Positions 37,469 through 50,080 of a stretch of 64,000 nt of DNA are shown piece after piece. The notes beneath the pieces are model-generated. The model made no database searches and was not told the origin of the DNA. It was given only the letters and a program-made list of their open reading frames with translations. The stretch is from Festucalex cinctus (taxonomy: Eukaryota > Chordata > Actinopteri > Syngnathiformes > Syngnathidae). The stretch lies in NCBI RefSeq assembly GCF_051991245.1, contig NW_027520295.1, positions 186,001 through 250,000 on the forward strand, written 5' to 3'. Both the position numbers and the translations under genes were made by a program. Numbering within the stretch: position 1 is the first letter of the stretch; each line of letters begins with the position of its first letter.

Positions 37469-40381
37469 TCTAGCATGAAATTGCTTGGGCACCTGTTAAT
37501 TTTTAAGATTTTGACACATTCAGCTCAAATGTACAATCATGCGCTAAAAACGCATTTAAAGCAATAAGAAGGTGATTATGGCTGTCAAACCTAAACCAAA
37601 CGTTGTGCACTCAAATCTTTTGCTGTATTTAGTTTATTTTGGCATCCGGATGATGATTCTAGCATGAAATTGCTTGGGCACCTGTTAATTTTTAAGATTT
37701 TGACACATTCAGCTCAAATGTACACAATTGCTGATTATGGCTGTCAAATCTAAACCAAACGTTGTGCACTCAAATCTTTTGCTGTATTTTGTTTATTTTG
37801 GCATCCGGATGATGATTCTAGCATGAAATTGCTTGGGCACCTGTTAATTTTTAAGATTTTGACACATTCAGCTCAAATGTACAATCATGCGCTAAAAACG
37901 CATTTAAAGCAATAAAAAGGTGATTATGGCTGTCAAACCTAAACCAAACGTTGTGCACTCAAATCTTTTGCTGTATTTAGTTTATTTTGGCATCCGGATG
38001 ATGATTCTAGCATGAAATTGCTTGGGCACCTGTTAATTTTTAAGATTTTGACACATTCAGCTCAAATGTACACAATTGCTGATTATGGCTGTCAAATCTA
38101 AACCAAACGTTGTGCACTCAAATCTTTTGCTGTATTTTGTTTATTTTGGCATCCGGATGATGATTCTAGCATTAAATTGCTTGGGCACCTGTTAATTTTT
38201 AAGATTTTGACACATTCAGCTCAAATGTACAATCATGCGCTAAAAACGCATTTAAAGCAATAAAAAGGTGATTATGGCTGTCAAACCTAAACCAAACGTT
38301 GTGCACTCAAATCTTTTGCTGTATTTAGTTTATTTTGGCATCCGGATGATGATTCTAGCATGAAATTGCTTGGGCACCTGTTAATTTTTAAGATTTTGAC
38401 ACATTCAGCTCAAATGTACACAATTGCTGATTATGGCTGTCAAATCTAAACCAAACGTTGTGCACTCAAATCTTTTGCTGTATTTAGTTTATTTTGGCAT
38501 CCGGATGATGATTCTAGCATGAAATTGCTTGGGCACCTGTTAATTTTTAAGATTTTGACACATTCAGCTCAAATGTACAATCATGCGCTAAAAACGCATT
38601 TAAAGCAATAAAAAGGTGATTATGGCTGTCAAACCTAAACCAAACGTTGTGCACTCAAATCTTTTGCTGTATTTAGTTTATTTTGGCATCCGGATGATGA
38701 TTCTACAATGAAATTGCTTGGGCACCTGTTAATTTTTAAGATTTTGACACATTCAGCTCAAATGTACACAATTGCTGATTATGGCTGTCAAATCTAAACC
38801 AAACGTTGTGCACTCAAATCTTTTGCTGTATTTAGTTTATTTTGGCATCCGGATGATGATTCTAGCATGAAATTGCTTGGGCACCTGTTAATTTTTAAGA
38901 TTTTGACACATTCAGCTCAAATGTACACAATTGCTGATTATGGCTGTCAAATCTAAACCAAACGTTGTGCACTCAAATCTTTTGCTGTATTTAGTTTATT
39001 TTGGCATCCGGATGATGATTCTAGCATGAAATTGCTTGGGCACCTGTTAATTTTTAAGATTTTGACACATTCAGCTCAAATGTACAATCATGCGCTAAAA
39101 ACGCATTTAAAGCAATAAAAAGGTGATTATGGCTGTCAAACCTAAACCAAACGTTGTGCACTCAAATCTTTTGCTGTATTTAGTTTATTTTGGCATCCGG
39201 ATGATGATTCTACAATGAAATTGCTTGGGCACCTGTTAATTTTTAAGATTTTGACACATTCAGCTCAAATGTACACAATTGCTGATTATGGCTGTCAAAT
39301 CTAAACCAAACGTTGTGCACTCAAATCTTTTGCTGTATTTAGTTTATTTTGGCATCCGGATGATGATTCTAGCATGAAATTGCTTGGGCACCTGTTAATT
39401 TTTAAGATTTTGACACATTCAGCTCAAATGTACACAATTGCTGATTATGGCTGTCAAATCTAAACCAAACGTTGTGCACTCAAATCTTTTGCTGTATTTT
39501 GTTTATTTTGGCATCCGGATGATGATTCTAGCATTAAATTGCTTGGGCACCTGTTAATTTTTAAGATTTTGACACATTCAGCTCAAATGTACAATCATGC
39601 GCTAAAAACGCATTTAAAGCAATAAAAAGGTGATTATGGCTGTCAAACCTAAACCAAACGTTGTGCACTCAAATCTTTTGCTGTATTTAGTTTATTTTGG
39701 CATCCGGATGATGATTCTAGCATGAAATTGCTTGGGCACCTGTTAATTTTTAAGATTTTGACACATTCAGCTCAAATGTACACAATTGCTGATTATGGCT
39801 GTCAAATCTAAACCAAACGTTGTGCACTCAAATCTTTTGCTGTATTTAGTTTATTTTGGCATCCGGATGATGATTCTAGCATGAAATTGCTTGGGCACCT
39901 GTTAATTTTTAAGATTTTGACACATTCAGCTCAAATGTACAATCATGCGCTAAAAACGCATTTAAAGCAATAAAAAGGTGATTATGGCTGTCAAACCTAA
40001 ACCAAACGTTGTGCACTCAAATCTTTTGCTGTATTTAGTTTATTTTGGCATCCGGATGATGATTCTAGCATGAAATTGCTTGGGCACCTGTTAATTTTTA
40101 AGATTTTGACACATTCAGCTCAAATGTACACAATTGCTGATTATGGCTGTCAAATCTAAACCAAACGTTGTGCACTCAAATCTTTTGCTGTATTTAGTTT
40201 ATTTTGGCATCCGTATGATGATTCTAGCATGAAATTGCTTGGGCACCTGTTAATTTTTAAGATTTTGACACATTCAGCTCAAATGTACACAATTGCTGAT
40301 TATGGCTGTCAAATCTAAACCAAACGTTGTGCACTCAAATCTTTTGCTGTATTTAGTTTATTTTGGCATCCGGATGATGAT
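37469..40381 (+). repeat. 14-monomer block, copy 3, with three-monomer insert
   Basis: The order is L Sw L Sw Lt S L Sa S L Sa Sw Lt S L Sg S. Compared with 7,756-10,161 it has an extra S L Sa, 507 bp, so that L Sa occurs twice (38,513 and 39,020). The first L has a private A to G at 37,568 that is absent from the copy at 50,081, showing a mutation after the 12.6-kb duplication (or an assembly or read error). Confidence 0.86.
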
Positions 40382-43300
40382 TCTAGCATGAAATTGCTTG
40401 GGCACCTGTTAATTTTTAAGATTTTGACACATTCAGCTCAAATGTACAATCATGCGCTAAAAACGCATTTAAAGCAATAAAAAGGTGATTATGGCTGTCA
40501 AACCTAAACCAAACGTTGTGCACTCAAATCTTTTGCTGTATTTAGTTTATTTTGGCATCCGGATGATGATTCTAGCATGAAATTGCTTGGGCACCTGTTA
40601 ATTTTTAAGATTTTGACACATTCAGCTCAAATGTACACAATTGCTGATTATGGCTGTCAAATCTAAACCAAACGTTGTGCACTCAAATCTTTTGCTGTAT
40701 TTTGTTTATTTTGGCATCCGGATGATGATTCTAGCATGAAATTGCTTGGGCACCTGTTAATTTTTAAGATTTTGACACATTCAGCTCAAATGTACAATCA
40801 TGCGCTAAAAACGCATTTAAAGCAATAAAAAGGTGATTATGGCTGTCAAACCTAAACCAAACGTTGTGCACTCAAATCTTTTGCTGTATTTAGTTTATTT
40901 TGGCATCCGGATGATGATTCTAGCATGAAATTGCTTGGGCACCTGTTAATTTTTAAGATTTTGACACATTCAGCTCAAATGTACACAATTGCTGATTATG
41001 GCTGTCAAATCTAAACCAAACGTTGTGCACTCAAATCTTTTGCTGTATTTAGTTTATTTTGGCCTCCGGATGATGATTCTAGCATGAAATTGCTTGGGCA
41101 CCTGTTAATTTTTAAGATTTTGACACATTCAGCTCAAATGTACAATCATGCGCTAAAAACGCATTTAAAGCAATAAAAAGGTGATTATGGCTGTCAAACC
41201 TAAACCAAACGTTGTGCACTCAAATCTTTTGCTGTATTTAGTTTATTTTGGCATCCGGATGATGATTCTAGCATGAAATTGCTTGGGCACCTGTTAATTT
41301 TTAAGATTTTGACACATTCAGCTCAAATGTACACAATTGCTGATTATGGCTGTCAAATCTAAACCAAACGTTGTGCACTCAAATCTTTTGCTGTATTTAG
41401 TTTATTTTGGCATCCGGATGATGATTCTAGCATGAAATTGCTTGGGCACCTGTTAATTTTTAAGATTTTGACACATTCAGCTCAAATGTACAATCATGCG
41501 CTAAAAACGCATTTAAAGCAATAAAAAGGTGATTATGGCTGTCAAACCTAAACCAAACGTTGTGCACTCAAATCTTTTGCTGTATTTAGTTTATTTTGGC
41601 ATCCGGATGATGATTCTAGCATGAAATTGCTTGGGCACCTGTTAATTTTTAAGATTTTGACACATTCAGCTCAAATGTACACAATTGCTGATTATGGCTG
41701 TCAAATCTAAACCAAACGTTGTGCACTCAAATCTTTTGCTGTATTTAGTTTATTTTGGCATCCGGATGATGATTCTAGCATGAAATTGCTTGGGCACCTG
41801 TTAATTTTTAAGATTTTGACACATTCAGCTCAAATGTACAATCATGCCCTAAAAACGCATTTAAAGCAATAAAAAGGTGATTATGGCTGTCAAACCTAAA
41901 CCAAACGTTGTGCACTCAAATCTTTTGCTGTATTTAGTTTATTTGGGCATCCGGATGATGATTCTAGCATGAAATTGCTTGGGCACCTGTTAATTTTTAA
42001 GATTTTGACACATTCAGCTCAAATGTACACAATTGCTGATTATGGCTGTCAAATCTAAACCAAACGTTGTGCACTCAAATCTTTTGCTGTATTTAGTTTA
42101 TTTTGGCATCCGGATGATGATTCTAGCATGAAATTGCTTGGGCACCTGTTAATTTTTAAGATTTTGACACATTCAGCTCAAATGTACACAATTGCTGATT
42201 ATGGCTGTCAAATCTAAACCAAACGTTGTGCACTCAAATCTTTTGCTGTATTTAGTTTATTTTGGCATCCGGATGATGATTCTAGCATGAAATTGCTTGG
42301 GCACCTGTTAATTTTTAAGATTTTGACACATTCAGCTCAAATGTACACAATTGCTGATTATGGCTGTCAAATCTAAACCAAACGTTGTGCACTCAAATCT
42401 TTTGCTGTATTTTGTTTATTTTGGCATCCGGATGATGATTCTAGCATTAAATTGCTTGGGCACCTGTTAATTTTTAAGATTTTGACACATTCAGCTCAAA
42501 TGTACAATCATGCGCTAAAAACGCATTTAAAGCAATAAAAAGGTGATTATGGCTGTCAAACCTAAACCAAACGTTGTGCACTCAAATCTTTTGCTGTATT
42601 TAGTTTATTTTGGCATCCGGATGATGATTCTACCATGAAATTGCTTGGGCACCTGTTAATTTTTAAGATTTTGACACATTCAGCTCAAATGTACACAATT
42701 GCTGATTATGGCTGTCAAATCTAAACCAAACGTTGTGCACTCAAATCTTTTGCTGTATTTAGTTTATTTTGGCATCCGGATGATGATTCTAGCATGAAAT
42801 TGCTTGGGCACCTGTTAATTTTTAAGATTTTGACACATTCAGCTCAAATGTACAATCATGCGCTAAAAACGCATTTAAAGCAATAAAAAGGTGATTATGG
42901 CTGTCAAACCTAAACCAAACGTTGTGCACTCAAATCTTTTGCTGTATTTAGTTTATTTTGGCATCCGGATGATGATTCTAGCATGAAATTGCTTGGGCAC
43001 CTGTTAATTTTTAAGATTTTGACACATTCACCTCAAATGTACAATCATGCGCTAAAAACGCATTTAAAGCAATAAAAAGGTGATTATGGCTGTCAAACCT
43101 AAACCAAACGTTGTGCACTCAAATCTTTTGCTGTATTTAGTTTATTTTGGCATCCGGATGATGATTCTAGCATGAAATTGCTTGGGCACCTGTTAATTTT
43201 TAAGATTTTGACACATTCAGCTCAAATGTACACAATTGCTGATTATGGCTGTCAAATCTAAACCAAACGTTGTGCACTCAAATCTTTTGCTGTATTTTGT

Positions 43301-45399
43301 TTATTTTGGCATCCGGATGATGATTCTAGCATTAAATTGCTTGGGCACCTGTTAATTTTTAAGATTTTGACACATTCAGCTCAAATGTACAATCATGCGC
43401 TAAAAACGCATTTAAAGCAATAAAAAGGTGATTATGGCTGTCAAACCTAAACCAAACGTTGTGCACTCAAATCTTTTGCTGTATTTAGTTTATTTTGGCA
43501 TCCGGATGATGATTCTAGCATGAAATTGCTTGGGCACCTGTTAATTTTTAAGATTTTGACACATTCAGCTCAAATGTACACAATTGCTGATTATGGCTGT
43601 CAAATCTAAACCAAACGTTGTGCACTCAAATCTTTTGCTGTATTTAGTTTATTTTGGCATCCGGATGATGATTCTAGCATGAAATTGCTTGGGCACCTGT
43701 TAATTTTTAAGATTTTGACACATTCAGCTCAAATGTACAATCATGCGCTAAAAACGCATTTAAAGCAATAAAAAGGTGATTATGGCTGTCAAACCTAAAC
43801 CAAACGTTGTGCACTCAAATCTTTTGCTGTATTTAGTTTATTTTGGCATCCGGATGATGATTCTAGCATGAAATTGCTTGGGCACCTGTTAATTTTTAAG
43901 ATTTTGACACATTCACCTCAAATGTACAATCATGCGCTAAAAACGCATTTAAAGCAATAAAAAGGTGATTATGGCTGTCAAACCTAAACCAAACGTTGTG
44001 CACTCAAATCTTTTGCTGTATTTAGTTTATTTTGGCATCCGGATGATGATTCTAGCATGAAATTGTTGGGCACCTGTTAATTTGTAAGATTTTGACACAT
44101 TCAGCTCAAATGTACACAATTGCTGATTATGGCTTTCAAATCTAAACCAAACGTTGTGCACTCAAATCTTTTGCTGTATTTAGTTTATTTTGGCATCCGG
44201 ATGATGATTCTAGCATGAAATTGCTTGGGCACCTGTTAATTTTTAAGATTTTGACAATGTACAATCATGCGCTAAAAACGCATTTAAAGCAATAAAAAGG
44301 TGATTATGGCTGTCAAACCTAAATCAAACGTTGTGCACTCAAATCTTTTGCTGTATTTAGTTTATTTTGGCATCCGGATGATGATTCTACCATGAAATTG
44401 CTTGGGCACCTGTTAATTTTTAAGATTTTGACACATTCAGCTCAAATGTACACAATTGCTGATTATGGCTGTCAAATCTAAACCAAACGTTGTGCACTCA
44501 AATCTTTTGCTGTATTTAGTTTATTTTGGCATCCGGATGATGATTCTAGCATGAAATTGCTTGGGCACCTGTTAATTTTTAAGATTTTGACACATTCAGC
44601 TCAAATGTACAATCATGCGCTAAAAACGCATTTAAAGCAATAAAAAGGTGATTATGGCTGTCAAACCTAAACCAAACGTTGTGCACTCAAATCTTTTGCT
44701 GTATTTAGTTTATTTTGGCATCCGGATGATGATTCTAGCATGAAATTGCTTGGGCACCTGTTAATTTTTAAGATTTTGACACATTCAGCTCAAATGTACA
44801 CAATTGCTGATTATGGCTGTCAAATCTAAACCAAACGTTGTGCACTCAAATCTTTTGCTGTATTTAGTTTATTTTGGCATCCGGATGATGATTCTAGCAT
44901 GAAATTGCTTGGGCACCTGTTAATTTTTAAGATTTTGACACATTCAGCTCAAATGTACAATCATGCGCTAAAAACGCATTTAAAGCAATAAAAAGGTGAT
45001 TATGGCTGTCAAACCTAAACCAAACGTTGTGCACTCAAATCTTTTGCTGTATTTAGTTTATTTTGGCATCCGGATGATGATTCTAGCATGAAATTGCTTG
45101 GGCACCTGTTAATTTTTAAGATTTTGACACATTCAGCTCAAATGTACACAATTGCTGATTATGGCTGTCAAATCTAAACCAAACGTTGTGCACTCAAATC
45201 TTTTGCTGTATTTAGTTTATTTTGGCATCCGGATGATGATTCTAGCATGAAATTGCTTGGGCACCTGTTAATTTTTAAGATTTTGACACATTCAGCTCAA
45301 ATGTACACAATTGCTGATTATGGCTGTCAAATCTAAACCAAACGTTGTGCACTCAAATCTTTTGCTGTATTTAGTTTATTTTGGCATCCGGATGATGAT
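40382..45399 (+). repeat. 29-monomer higher-order block, copy 3 (5,018 bp)
   Basis: Same monomer order as 10,162-15,191, except that the La unit is the deleted form Ld (44,209-44,385), which accounts exactly for the 12-bp shorter length. The private G to A of copy 1 at 11,066 is absent. The offset from copy 1 is 30,220 bp before Ld and 30,208 bp after it. Confidence 0.88.
44209..44385 (+). repeat. Ld monomer: La with a 12-bp internal deletion (177 bp)
   Basis: The stretch TTGACACATTCAGCTCAAAT is reduced to TTGACAAT, removing 12 bp around 44,256 and with it the CAAATG hexamer. All other La markers remain and Sc follows as usual. The only other Ld is at 56,821-56,997, at the 12,612-bp offset, so a single deletion event was copied by duplication. 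Confidence 0.9.
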
Positions 45400-48300
45400 T
45401 CTAGCATGAAATTGCTTGGGCACCTGTTAATTTTTAAGATTTTGACACATTCAGCTCAAATGTACAATCATGCGCTAAAAACGCATTTAAAGCAATAAAA
45501 AGGTGATTATGGCTGTCAAACCTAAACCAAACGTTGTGCACTCAAATCTTTTGCTGTATTTAGTTTATTTTGGCATCCGGATGATGATTCTAGCATGAAA
45601 TTGCTTGGGCACCTGTTAATTTTTAAGATTTTGACACATTCAGCTCAAATGTACACAATTGCTGATTATGGCTGTCAAATCTAAACCAAACGTTGTGCAC
45701 TCAAATCTTTTGCTGTATTTTGTTTATTTTGGCATCCGGATGATGATTCTAGCATGAAATTGCTTGGGCACCTGTTAATTTTTAAGATTTTGACACATTC
45801 AGCTCAAATGTACAATCATGCGCTAAAAACGCATTTAAAGCAATAAAAAGGTGATTATGGCTGTCAAACCTAAACCAAACGTTGTGCACTCAAATCTTTT
45901 GCTGTATTTAGTTTATTTTGGCATCCGGATGATGATTCTAGCATGAAATTGCTTGGGCACCTGTTAATTTTTAAGATTTTGACACATTCAGCTCAAATGT
46001 ACACAATTGCTGATTATGGCTGTCAAATCTAAACCAAACGTTGTGCACTCAAATCTTTTGCTGTATTTAGTTTATTTTGGCCTCCGGATGATGATTCTAG
46101 CATGAAATTGCTTGGGCACCTGTTAATTTTTAAGATTTTGACACATTCAGCTCAAATGTACAATCATGCGCTAAAAACGCATTTAAAGCAATAAAAAGGT
46201 GATTATGGCTGTCAAACCTAAACCAAACGTTGTGCACTCAAATCTTTTGCTGTATTTAGTTTATTTTGGCATCCGGATGATGATTCTAGCATGAAATTGC
46301 TTGGGCACCTGTTAATTTTTAAGATTTTGACACATTCAGCTCAAATGTACACAATTGCTGATTATGGCTGTCAAATCTAAACCAAACGTTGTGCACTCAA
46401 ATCTTTTGCTGTATTTAGTTTATTTTGGCATCCGGATGATGATTCTAGCATGAAATTGCTTGGGCACCTGTTAATTTTTAAGATTTTGACACATTCAGCT
46501 CAAATGTACAATCATGCGCTAAAAACGCATTTAAAGCAATAAAAAGGTGATTATGGCTGTCAAACCTAAACCAAACGTTGTGCACTCAAATCTTTTGCTG
46601 TATTTAGTTTATTTTGGCATCCGGATGATGATTCTAGCATGAAATTGCTTGGGCACCTGTTAATTTTTAAGATTTTGACACATTCACCTCAAATGTACAA
46701 TCATGCGCTAAAAACGCATTTAAAGCAATAAAAAGGTGATTATGGCTGTCAAACCTAAACCAAACGTTGTGCACTCAAATCTTTTGCTGTATTTAGTTTA
46801 TTTTGGCATCCGGATGATGATTCTAGCATGAAATTGTTGGGCACCTGTTAATTTGTAAGATTTTGACACATTCAGCTCAAATGTACACAATTGCTGATTA
46901 TGGCTTTCAAATCTAAACCAAACGTTGTGCACTCAAATCTTTTGCTGTATTTAGTTTATTTTGGCATCCGGATGATGATTCTAGCATGAAATTGCTTGGG
47001 CACCTGTTAATTTTTAAGATTTTGACACATTCAGCTCAAATGTACACAATTGCTGATTATGGCTGTCAAATCTAAACCAAACGTTGTGCACTCAAATCTT
47101 TTGCTGTATTTAGTTTATTTTGGCATCCGGATGATGATTCTAGCATGAAATTGCTTGGGCACCTGTTAATTTTTAAGATTTTGACACATTCAGCTCAAAT
47201 GTACACAATTGCTGATTATGGCTGTCAAATCTAAACCAAACGTTGTGCACTCAAATCTTTTGCTGTATTTTGTTTATTTTGGCATCCGGATGATGATTCT
47301 AGCATTAAATTGCTTGGGCACCTGTTAATTTTTAAGATTTTGACACATTCAGCTCAAATGTACAATCATGCGCTAAAAACGCATTTAAAGCAATAAAAAG
47401 GTGATTATGGCTGTCAAACCTAAACCAAACGTTGTGCACTCAAATCTTTTGCTGTATTTAGTTTATTTTGGCATCCGGATGATGATTCTACCATGAAATT
47501 GCTTGGGCACCTGTTAATTTTTAAGATTTTGACACATTCAGCTCAAATGTACACAATTGCTGATTATGGCTGTCAAATCTAAACCAAACGTTGTGCACTC
47601 AAATCTTTTGCTGTATTTAGTTTATTTTGGCATCCGGATGATGATTCTAGCATGAAATTGCTTGGGCACCTGTTAATTTTTAAGATTTTGACACATTCAG
47701 CTCAAATGTACAATCATGCGCTAAAAACGCATTTAAAGCAATAAAAAGGTGATTATGGCTGTCAAACCTAAACCAAACGTTGTGCACTCAAATCTTTTGC
47801 TGTATTTAGTTTATTTTGGCATCCGGATGATGATTCTAGCATGAAATTGCTTGGGCACCTGTTAATTTTTAAGATTTTGACACATTCACCTCAAATGTAC
47901 AATCATGCGCTAAAAACGCATTTAAAGCAATAAAAAGGTGATTATGGCTGTCAAACCTAAACCAAACGTTGTGCACTCAAATCTTTTGCTGTATTTAGTT
48001 TATTTTGGCATCCGGATGATGATTCTAGCATGAAATTGCTTGGGCACCTGTTAATTTTTAAGATTTTGACACATTCAGCTCAAATGTACACAATTGCTGA
48101 TTATGGCTGTCAAATCTAAACCAAACGTTGTGCACTCAAATCTTTTGCTGTATTTTGTTTATTTTGGCATCCGGATGATGATTCTAGCATTAAATTGCTT
48201 GGGCACCTGTTAATTTTTAAGATTTTGACACATTCAGCTCAAATGTACAATCATGCGCTAAAAACGCATTTAAAGCAATAAAAAGGTGATTATGGCTGTC

Positions 48301-50080
48301 AAACCTAAACCAAACGTTGTGCACTCAAATCTTTTGCTGTATTTAGTTTATTTTGGCATCCGGATGATGATTCTAGCATGAAATTGCTTGGGCACCTGTT
48401 AATTTTTAAGATTTTGACACATTCAGCTCAAATGTACACAATTGCTGATTATGGCTGTCAAATCTAAACCAAACGTTGTGCACTCAAATCTTTTGCTGTA
48501 TTTAGTTTATTTTGGCATCCGGATGATGATTCTAGCATGAAATTGCTTGGGCACCTGTTAATTTTTAAGATTTTGACACATTCAGCTCAAATGTACAATC
48601 ATGCGCTAAAAACGCATTTAAAGCAATAAAAAGGTGATTATGGCTGTCAAACCTAAACCAAACGTTGTGCACTCAAATCTTTTGCTGTATTTAGTTTATT
48701 TTGGCATCCGGATGATGATTCTAGCATGAAATTGCTTGGGCACCTGTTAATTTTTAAGATTTTGACACATTCACCTCAAATGTACAATCATGCGCTAAAA
48801 ACGCATTTAAAGCAATAAAAAGGTGATTATGGCTGTCAAACCTAAACCAAACGTTGTGCACTCAAATCTTTTGCTGTATTTAGTTTATTTTGGCATCCGG
48901 ATGATGATTCTAGCATGAAATTGTTGGGCACCTGTTAATTTGTAAGATTTTGACACATTCAGCTCAAATGTACACAATTGCTGATTATGGCTGTCAAATC
49001 TAAACCAAACGTTGTGCACTCAAATCTTTTGCTGTATTTAGTTTATTTTGGCATCCGGATGATGATTCTAGCATGAAATTGCTTGGGCACCTGTTAATTT
49101 TTAAGATTTTGACACATTCAGCTCAAATGTACAATCATGCGCTAAAAACGCATTTAAAGCAATAAAAAGGTGATTATGGCTGTCAAACCTAAATCAAACG
49201 TTGTGCACTCAAATCTTTTGCTGTATTTAGTTTATTTTGGCATCCGGATGATGATTCTACCATGAAATTGCTTGGGCACCTGTTAATTTTTAAGATTTTG
49301 ACACATTCAGCTCAAATGTACACAATTGCTGATTATGGCTGTCAAATCTAAACCAAACGTTGTGCACTCAAATCTTTTGCTGTATTTAGTTTATTTTGGC
49401 ATCCGGATGATGATTCTAGCATGAAATTGCTTGGGCACCTGTTAATTTTTAAGATTTTGACACATTCAGCTCAAATGTACAATCATGCGCTAAAAACGCA
49501 TTTAAAGCAATAAAAAGGTGATTATGGCTTTCAAACCTAAACCAAACGTTGTGCACTCAAATCTTTTGCTGTATTTAGTTTATTTTGGCATCCGGATGAT
49601 GATTCTAGCATGAAATTGCTTGGGCACCTGTTAATTTTTAAGACTTTGACACATTCAGCTCAAATGTACACAATTGCTGATTATGGCTGTCAAACCTAAA
49701 CCAAACGTTGTGCACTCAAATCTTTTGCTGTATTTAGTTTATTTTGGCATCCGGATGATGATTCTAGCATGAAATTGCTTGGGCACCTGTTAATTTTTAA
49801 GATTTTGACACATTCAGCTCAAATGTACACAATTGCTGATTATGGCTGTCAAATCTAAACCAAACGTTGTGCACTCAAATCTTTTGCTGTATTTAGTTTA
49901 TTTTGGCATCCGTATGATGATTCTAGCATGAAATTGCTTGGGCACCTGTTAATTTTTAAGATTTTGACACATTCAGCTCAAATGTACACAATTGCTGATT
50001 ATGGCTGTCAAATCTAAACCAAACGTTGTGCACTCAAATCTTTTGCTGTATTTAGTTTATTTTGGCATCCGGATGATGAT
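45400..50080 (+). repeat. Follow-on block after copy 3 of the 29-monomer block
   Basis: The order is L Sw L Sk L S L Lp Sz S Sw Lt Sc L Lp Sw Lt S L Lp Sz La Sc L S Sg S. It begins like 15,192-16,771 but switches after Sz at 46,822 into S Sw Lt Sc L Lp, which elsewhere follows Lx S. The Sz-S join is thus a recombination junction, seen only here and at 59,434-59,750. The Sz at 48,909 keeps GGCTGTCAA, L at 49,415 has GGCTTTCAA and S at 49,604 is the L-S chimera copy. Confidence 0.85.
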
